Origin: JAHELQ01 sp965603365
GTDB lineage: Bacteria > Acidobacteriota > Aminicenantia > UBA2199
Length of the DNA: 28,205 bases
Reading direction: 5' to 3'
NCBI GenBank assembly: GCA_965603365.1
Contig: CBFDCR010000065.1
Span: forward strand, 1 to 28,205
This document shows, in pieces, positions 23,383 through 28,205 of the stretch. Made by a program: the position numbers and the translations under genes. The notes below the pieces were generated by a model. It was given only the letters and a program-made list of their open reading frames with translations. It was not told where the DNA came from and made no database searches. The number at the start of each line of letters is the position of its first letter. The first letter of the stretch is position 1.

Positions 23383-24933
23383 ATGCGCGGCACTGTCCCC
23401 CGGAAGATCAAGGGTTTCAGGGATATCGAACCGGACTTGAACCGACTGCGGTGGAAGATCATCCATTCGGCCAGCGAAATTTATAGATTATACGGCTATG
23501 AACACTGGGACACCCCGGTTTTGGAGTATGCCGACTGCCTGGGCAAGTATTTGCCGGATACCGATACGGTGGAGGAGGGGATCTACTCCTTCCAGAATCC
23601 CGAAATAGAACCGGTGCTGCAGCCGGACGGCAAAGAACTGCGGGACCGGCAGGACCATACGGTGATGGAGCACCATTTTGTGACCCTGCGCTACGATCTA
23701 ACCGCGCCTTTGGCCCGCCACTATGCCGAAAGTCTGTGGGTGCGCCATCTCAGGGGACAGCTTAATCCCCAGAAACCGCCGCTGTTTCGGCGGTACCAGT
23801 ACGGCCCCGTATTTAGATACGAGGCTAAGCTGGACCCCGGACGGTTCCGGGAATTCTGGCAGATGGATTTCGATTCTGTCGGTACAGCCGACGCCGCGGC
23901 CGATGCCGAAGTGGCCGTGGTCTTATGCGATGCCCTGGAGGCCATCGGCCTGAGGCGGCAAACCTATATCCTGAAGGTGAACAACCGCAAGATACTCCAG
24001 GCATTCCTGGCTCACCTGGGTATTGCCGGGGCAGAAGCCGAGCAGTCGGTGCTGCGGGTGATCGACAAGATGGAAAAGATCGGTCTCGACGGGGTGAGAG
24101 AGGAGTTGGGGGTTGGCCGGGTCGATGTCCGGTCGGGCGCCGGGATCGCGGGATTGGGACTGGCGAAGGCAATCATTCAAAAGATCGTCGCATTTTTGCA
24201 AGCCTCCGGCGCCGGAGAAAAACGAAGGGATGTTTTGAAGAACCTGGAGCAGTCGGGTATAGGCAGCACTCTACTGGCGGAAGGGCTTGGGGAGATGCAG
24301 AAGATAGACGAAGTGCTCACTGCCCTGGGCTATGACGAGCAGCGGGTGGTGTTTGAGCCCACCCTGGTGCGGGGCATGACCTACTATACCGGCCCGGTAT
24401 TTGAGGTGGACTCCTTACAGACTTTTAGCGACGATAAGGGCCGGCCGCGAAAGGTGGGTTCCATCTGCGGCGGCGGCCGCTACGACGGCCTGGTGGAGAA
24501 CCTGCTGGGGCTGAAGGTACCGGCCACCGGCGCCTCCATCGGCGTGGATCGGCTGGCGGAGTTGTTGATGTTGACCCGGCAGTTAACGGAACAGGCAAGG
24601 GGCCCGGTGTTGGTGGTGGTGTTTGACGATGCCCTGATGCCGGAATACCAGAAAATCGCCCAACAACTGCGGCAGGAAAATATCGATGCCGAAGTCTATT
24701 ACGGCGCCCAGCGGGGATTAAAAAAACAGCTCTCTTATGCCGATCAGAAAAACAGCCCCTTAGCCGTGCTGCTGGGGGAGGACGAGTTAAAAAAGGGCGT
24801 GGTCACCCTGCGGGACCTCAGACTGGGAGAACAGATCTCGGCGGAAGTTGCCGACAAAGAGGAGTGGAAGCGGCGGGCCCAGTTCGAAGTCCCCCGGGCC
24901 GACCTGGTCAAAAAAATCTTAGAGATCATTTGA
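23383..24933 (+). CDS. hisS: Histidyl-tRNA synthetase, divergent (alpha-proteobacterial-like) type
   Basis: A 516-residue class II synthetase that charges tRNA-His with histidine using ATP. Markers in order: LRYDLTAPLAR (about residue 104), motif 2 region RRYQYGPVFRYE followed by DPGRFREFWQMDFDSVG, the HisA motif as RGMTYYTGPVFE, the HisB motif GGGRYDGLV, then PATGASIGVDRL (motif 3) and an anticodon-binding domain from about 415. Most bacterial HisRS are about 420-430 aa; the extra length, RGMTYYTGPV and GRFREFWQMD signatures match the divergent group known from alpha-proteobacteria such as Caulobacter. Start follows AAGGAG 7 nt upstream. It stands next to a tRNA-His that lacks the classical identity pair, consistent with co-adaptation. 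Confidence 0.95.
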   Translation: MRGTVPRKIKGFRDIEPDLNRLRWKIIHSASEIYRLYGYEHWDTPVLEYADCLGKYLPDTDTVEEGIYSFQNPEIEPVLQPDGKELRDRQDHTVMEHHFVTLRYDLTAPLARHYAESLWVRHLRGQLNPQKPPLFRRYQYGPVFRYEAKLDPGRFREFWQMDFDSVGTADAAADAEVAVVLCDALEAIGLRRQTYILKVNNRKILQAFLAHLGIAGAEAEQSVLRVIDKMEKIGLDGVREELGVGRVDVRSGAGIAGLGLAKAIIQKIVAFLQASGAGEKRRDVLKNLEQSGIGSTLLAEGLGEMQKIDEVLTALGYDEQRVVFEPTLVRGMTYYTGPVFEVDSLQTFSDDKGRPRKVGSICGGGRYDGLVENLLGLKVPATGASIGVDRLAELLMLTRQLTEQARGPVLVVVFDDALMPEYQKIAQQLRQENIDAEVYYGAQRGLKKQLSYADQKNSPLAVLLGEDELKKGVVTLRDLRLGEQISAEVADKEEWKRRAQFEVPRADLVKKILEII

Positions 24934-25232
24934 TATCCCGGGAACCGGCAATAATCGAGAACACCCCGTCACTTATCAAAGGCACATAAATTATCTCAGG
25001 GAGTTAAACCTCCGGCTGGCCTGACAATTTAAAGAATTTTAAATTTGCGCTCTTTAACCCTTGAAATTATTCTTTAATTGTGCTTTAATTATTTCTTTGA
25101 TAAAAGGCTGAATTAGGCGATGGAAATGAAAAGGAAGTGTGATACAAAAAAGTTAGCCAGTACCACTACGGAAGTCATACATAATTATTCAAACCTTTTC
25201 AATTTAAACCATAAAAGGAGTTTAAAATTATT
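24934..25232. other. AT-rich intergenic region before the two-component operon
   Basis: No convincing gene in these 299 bases. It contains a weak inverted repeat TTAAAGA (25029-25035)/TCTTTAA (25051-25057), a possible promoter at 25061-25089, and AAAGGAG at 25213-25219, 13 nt before the next ATG, which is farther than usual. It also marks a switch from GC-rich to AT-rich sequence. Confidence 0.5.
25061..25089 (+). promoter_or_regulatory. Possible promoter of the two-component/channel operon
   Basis: TTGAAA (25061-25066) and TTTAAT (25084-25089) with 17-bp spacing. The sequence around is AT-rich, so chance matches are likely. It would give a leader of about 135 nt. Confidence 0.3.
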
Positions 25233-25646
25233 ATGAGCGCTAAAAAAGAAGATCCCAAGAGAATCGTAATCTTTGACGATTCTAGACAAGCATTAGAAAG
25301 ATTTAAGGATAAAATGAAAAAATCAAATGTAGAGATTCTCTCCTTTAGAAATTCTCAGTGGGATGAAACACTTTCAAAAAAGATTCAGGAATTTAAACCG
25401 CAACTATTTGTCGTCGATTTACTTTTAGGGGAATCTAAAGAGGATGGATATAAACTTATAAAAGATATAGGAAAGGCAAGATTATTTCAAAATATCCCGA
25501 TTGTTGTCTGCTCAAAATTGATTAATGAAACCGAAAAAGGCAAAAGGGAAAAAGAGGAGTGCCTTGGGGCACCCGGAGTAGTGGCCGCATTTAGTAAGTT
25601 TCCCGACTTTCCCCCGGCAGAAGAAATATTAAAATATATACCTTAG
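25233..25646 (+). CDS. Stand-alone response-regulator receiver protein
   Basis: A 137-residue single CheY-like domain. All phosphorylation residues are present: acidic pair D15/D16 in VIFDDS, phospho-acceptor D62 in LFVVDLLLGE, S94 in IVVCS, and K122 in FSKFP. There is no output domain, so it would act by protein contact or as a phosphate carrier. It is the first gene of an operon with the channel gene (1-bp gap), a histidine kinase and a second receiver remnant, so the kinase is the likely phospho-donor and the channel a possible target. Confidence 0.85.
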   Translation: MSAKKEDPKRIVIFDDSRQALERFKDKMKKSNVEILSFRNSQWDETLSKKIQEFKPQLFVVDLLLGESKEDGYKLIKDIGKARLFQNIPIVVCSKLINETEKGKREKEECLGAPGVVAAFSKFPDFPPAEEILKYIP

Positions 25647-25647
25647 A

Positions 25648-26463
25648 ATGGCTCAAAGAATTAAACCATTCAAACATTTAATATTCATGATTCTTCTTGG
25701 AATTTTAAGTTTACTTTCTATAAGTTGGGTGGGTGCTAAAGATAATACACCTCCTCCTATATGGGCAATTTTTTTGGCTTTTTTTAGCTTCGCTTTTGGG
25801 ATTTTTCTTATCATTAAGATTTTCATAGATATTTTTGAACTTTATTCCTTTCCGAAGGATATGCCTGAAACGCGAGTTAATTTTTTTTATGAATTTAACT
25901 ACTATGTCCCAGAGGCAGAAGGTATCTTTGAACAACTCAAGATATGTATTTCAAGAGGAGAGATAAAAGTTAACACTCCCCTATTTTTAAGCCATATTGA
26001 TGAAATATCTGAAGATTATAAAATACTTGTTAGGAGTTATTATACTACAAAAACCTTGAAATTAATCAGGACTATATTTAAATCTGCGATATTATTTATA
26101 ATTATTTTCTCATTTCTTTTTATCTCTGACTATACGGTTGAGATTTTTTTGTATGGAAAACCTGGATTTGAGAATACTATTATTCCTCAGGGGAATTTAG
26201 TGAATTCTTTGATTGATGGATTATACTATAGCGTCGTCACCTTCACTTCTCTTGGATATGGGGACATCTATCCGATATCATCCTCCATTATTGCGAGATT
26301 GATTTCAATAGCCGAAGTTTTAATCTTCTTTTTTGTGTTTATATTAGGGATAAATTTTACATTAAGTTTTTATAATTATTTAAACTATATGGTAACTCCT
26401 GAAAACTTAAAAAAGGCACTAAAAGAAGAATTAGAAAAGACAGCGGAGGTAACTCAATCCTAG
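25648..26463 (+). CDS. Ion-channel protein with K+-selectivity filter
   Basis: A 271-residue membrane protein. Two N-terminal transmembrane helices (about 10-27 and 36-58), a cytoplasmic segment of about 80 residues, a third helix (about 148-167), the pore loop with TFTSLGYGDIYP, and a last helix (about 220-242), then a charged C-terminal tail. The G-Y-G-D filter and the flanking two-helix pore identify the Ion_trans_2 (KcsA/MthK-like) pore, which tetramerises to conduct K+. There is no RCK domain. It starts directly after the receiver stop with no own strong ribosome binding site, so translation is coupled. Placement between a receiver and a histidine kinase suggests that signalling gates the channel, or that the channel responds to the same stimulus. 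Confidence 0.85.
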   Translation: MAQRIKPFKHLIFMILLGILSLLSISWVGAKDNTPPPIWAIFLAFFSFAFGIFLIIKIFIDIFELYSFPKDMPETRVNFFYEFNYYVPEAEGIFEQLKICISRGEIKVNTPLFLSHIDEISEDYKILVRSYYTTKTLKLIRTIFKSAILFIIIFSFLFISDYTVEIFLYGKPGFENTIIPQGNLVNSLIDGLYYSVVTFTSLGYGDIYPISSSIIARLISIAEVLIFFFVFILGINFTLSFYNYLNYMVTPENLKKALKEELEKTAEVTQS

Positions 26464-26479
26464 AAGATTTATAGATTCT

Positions 26480-27448
26480 ATGGGAAAAGAAAAGATGATT
26501 AATGAGGTGATTGCTCCCAAATTTAGAATTGTTTTTGAAACGGCGTTTATCTTTTCGGAGACATTTCGTGGGCTATCGAAAGAATTCAGAAATGATCATG
26601 ATCAATATTCCATCTGGCTGAAAGAAAAAATTGTTGAATGTATAAAAAAGGATGTTTTCTTTGGCGGCCTTTCAGAACTTGAAATAGATTGGCTCACCAT
26701 TCACTATAGAACCCGTCACCCGGTTCAAGAATGGTCTAAGAATAGGGCGTGGTTACAGAGTGCATTTCCGATTAGTGAGCCAATGCGTAAATATGGGAAA
26801 GATTTGAGGGTCTATGAAAAAGGTGAGTCGCCCTATATCACCTATTTTGCCCAGGAAATCCCAGGCCGGAGATTGCCGCTGCAGATTCTTTTTCACGAAG
26901 GCGATTCTCTTATTAAACAAAAAGGCTGGCTTTGTATTAATGAATCTTTTACAGAATTAATGAAGAAAAAGACGGAAGGGAACACTGCCCAGGAGGACTT
27001 CACCCAGGAGGAGGTTGAAGAATGTGAAGCAGTCAGTTCCGATATTGTCGAGAATATAAAAGGAACATTCATAACATTATCTGGTCAGGAGATATCAAAG
27101 GCCAAGACTTTGGGCTGGCTCAGAAATTCCTGTCGAGTAACATTTTTAGCTCTAAAGAAAGAAGACCCTGATATTAAATTACCGAGAATGGTAATATTGG
27201 CTCCGGTGTATGTTGAGGGGGAAAACATAGTTGGGGGTATTGCGTTTGTAGGCTCTAGAGAATTGGATGATATTGAGACGAGTATTCTAAGGACTTTTGC
27301 GGATTCTCTGCTTTCAAACATCCGCTTAAGGGAGGAGGGTCTTCGGGAGTCTATGGTTTCTTACCTGGAGGAGTTAAGCAATGCCCGGGCGGAGTTTGTC
27401 CAGCGCCTTTCTCATTCCATTCAAAATCCGGCGAGAGCCTGGATCTAA
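26480..27448 (+). CDS. Sensor histidine kinase, N-terminal part (GAF-like sensor and His box), frameshifted
   Basis: A 322-residue frame. Residues about 1-130 are helical with no family I recognise; about 150-285 look like a GAF-type domain (LGWLRNSCRVTFLALKKE, then VYVEGENIVGGIAFVGSREL). The end is a coiled stretch (EGLRESMVSYLEELSNARAE) into the HisKA box RLSHSIQNPA with H312 as the phospho-acceptor. The frame stops ten residues after the His. Shifting by one base near 27431-27436 continues as ESLDLSISKISEMFDHVKI, a natural second HisKA helix that leads into the ATPase domain at 27469. So this is half of one kinase gene broken by a one-base deletion, or a sequencing error. Confidence 0.8.
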   Translation: MGKEKMINEVIAPKFRIVFETAFIFSETFRGLSKEFRNDHDQYSIWLKEKIVECIKKDVFFGGLSELEIDWLTIHYRTRHPVQEWSKNRAWLQSAFPISEPMRKYGKDLRVYEKGESPYITYFAQEIPGRRLPLQILFHEGDSLIKQKGWLCINESFTELMKKKTEGNTAQEDFTQEEVEECEAVSSDIVENIKGTFITLSGQEISKAKTLGWLRNSCRVTFLALKKEDPDIKLPRMVILAPVYVEGENIVGGIAFVGSRELDDIETSILRTFADSLLSNIRLREEGLRESMVSYLEELSNARAEFVQRLSHSIQNPARAWI

Positions 27449-27468
27449 GTATAAGTAAAATATCTGAG

Positions 27469-28068
27469 ATGTTCGATCATGTGAAAATTTTATTTGAGAG
27501 TCTAAAAGAGGCTTCCGCTGACCTGAACAAGGCGGCATCCGACATTATGACTACTTTTAGCAGCGATAATGTGGATGATTTCCTGCGCATTAAGCCCATA
27601 GAAGTTAACATTAAGGATTTTATTGACACCCTGGCGTTTAAAAATAAAATGGTTTTTCAAAATGCAGGGATTAGGTTGAAAATAGATGATATCCCTGAGG
27701 AGTGGGATATTATAGTAGATAAAACAATACTCTGGGACGTCATGAACAATATACTGGATAACGCGCGAGTATATGCAGATAGACGTGTTTCTATAAAGGT
27801 TGAAAAGAAAGCTCAACCGGAAGAAACATATCTATTTCGGATTATCGATGATGGCCCAGGGGTCGATCCGGCCATTAAAGATAGGCTGTTTAAACCGGGG
27901 ATTCGTGGAAAAGGTAAAGATAAAAACAGAAAGAAGATAGGACATGGATTCGGGCTTTACCTTTCCTACCGGGCCGTAAAAAAACATGGGGGGAAGCTCT
28001 ATCTAAATGAAGGTTCCAGTGCGGGAACTGAGTTTGTGATAGAACTGCCCGCAAAATTCACAGATTGA
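27469..28068 (+). CDS. Sensor histidine kinase, C-terminal part (second HisKA helix and ATPase domain)
   Basis: A 199-residue frame with a complete HATPase_c domain: N box WDVMNNILDNARVYA (N98), G1 box DDGPGVDPAIKDRLF, and G2 box GHGFGLYLSYRAVKKHGG, ending GTEFVIELPAK. Residues 1-30 are the second helix of the dimerisation domain. There is no ribosome binding site at 27469, and the frame is open upstream to about 27430, so this is the continuation of the gene starting at 26480 after a frame change. Together they would make a kinase of about 529 residues. A receiver gene follows after 10 bp. Confidence 0.8.
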   Translation: MFDHVKILFESLKEASADLNKAASDIMTTFSSDNVDDFLRIKPIEVNIKDFIDTLAFKNKMVFQNAGIRLKIDDIPEEWDIIVDKTILWDVMNNILDNARVYADRRVSIKVEKKAQPEETYLFRIIDDGPGVDPAIKDRLFKPGIRGKGKDKNRKKIGHGFGLYLSYRAVKKHGGKLYLNEGSSAGTEFVIELPAKFTD

Positions 28069-28078
28069 GGAGGGAAAA

Positions 28079-28159
28079 ATGATTTCAAGAGTGATCATAT
28101 TTGACGACGAAAAGGAAGATCTGGAAAGATTTCAAAAAGAGATGAAGGCAATAGTGTAA
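28079..28159 (+). pseudogene. Truncated receiver-domain gene
   Basis: A good ribosome binding site (GAGGAGGG, 5 nt before ATG) starts a 26-codon frame, MISRVIIFDDEKEDLERF and so on, that is clearly the first strand and helix of a receiver and close to the start of the 25233 protein (RIVIFDDSRQALERFKDKM). A TAA at 28157-28159 ends it before the phospho-acceptor. No frame after it restores a receiver within the last 46 bases of the window. Confidence 0.65.
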
Positions 28160-28205
28160 TCTACAAGATTAAAACCTATTAAATTTGTGGTGGGAGTTAG
28201 AAATT

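Noticed and set aside
25120..25236. 38-codon frame whose stop overlaps the ATG of the receiver gene
   Set aside because: No ribosome binding site before its ATG, AT-rich low-complexity content and no motif; the stop/start overlap is probably chance.
1..28205. CRISPR arrays, rRNA genes, phage genes, replication origin
   Set aside because: No regularly spaced short repeats, rRNA signatures, phage structural genes or origin-like clusters were seen.

Overview
The window looks like a chromosomal segment of a Gram-negative, probably anaerobic bacterium of the Acidobacteriota/Aminicenantes type. I infer this from the mix of a tripartite RND efflux operon, a periplasmic S46 peptidase, a VWFA-like secreted protein, very large Ser/Thr kinases carrying TPRs, and several radical-SAM peptide loci. 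The phylum is a guess from gene content, not from a marker gene. No phage, IS transposase, CRISPR array or rRNA is visible.

Layout. 1-708 is the 3' part of a PD-(D/E)XK-like nuclease ending in an EF-Tu-domain-2-like barrel. 709-1213 holds gene debris: a nucleotidyltransferase N-terminus, an antitoxin-like N-terminus on the other strand, and the tail of a beta-sandwich protein. 1214-2140 is a secreted VWFA-like protein. 2148-8296 (minus) is a TetR-controlled efflux operon: tetR, TolC-like, membrane-fusion protein, RND permease, with a palindromic operator at the tetR promoter. 8519-10642 is a dipeptidyl-peptidase 7/11-type serine peptidase.

10704-23073 is the most interesting part. Three related small peptides (10781, 14272, 20051) each follow a strong sigma70-like promoter with a 16-bp spacer. 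Two of them end in a C-x-G-x-x-P-W-x tail. One peptide gene overlaps a radical SAM/SPASM gene (14441). The two peptides with the tail each converge, 5-10 bp apart, on a giant kinase-TolB-like-TPR gene. The first kinase keeps its catalytic residues; its paralogue is a pseudokinase. Inserted in this array, and bounded by an exact 191-bp direct repeat of the radical SAM gene's 3' end, is an AT-rich minus-strand RiPP cluster: a double-glycine precursor with CGC/CEC motifs, a radical SAM maturase, a second radical-SAM-like partner and a beta-propeller protein. I propose that the peptide/radical SAM/kinase array is a peptide-modification and signalling system not matching any family I can name.

23254-24933 carries tRNA-His and hisS together. 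The tRNA lacks an encoded G-1:C73 pair and has G1.U72, and the synthetase has the motifs of the divergent alpha-proteobacterial-type HisRS, so they look like a co-adapted pair.

24934-28205 is AT-rich and holds a two-component operon: receiver protein, two-pore-type K+ channel, histidine kinase split by an apparent one-base frameshift, and a truncated second receiver.
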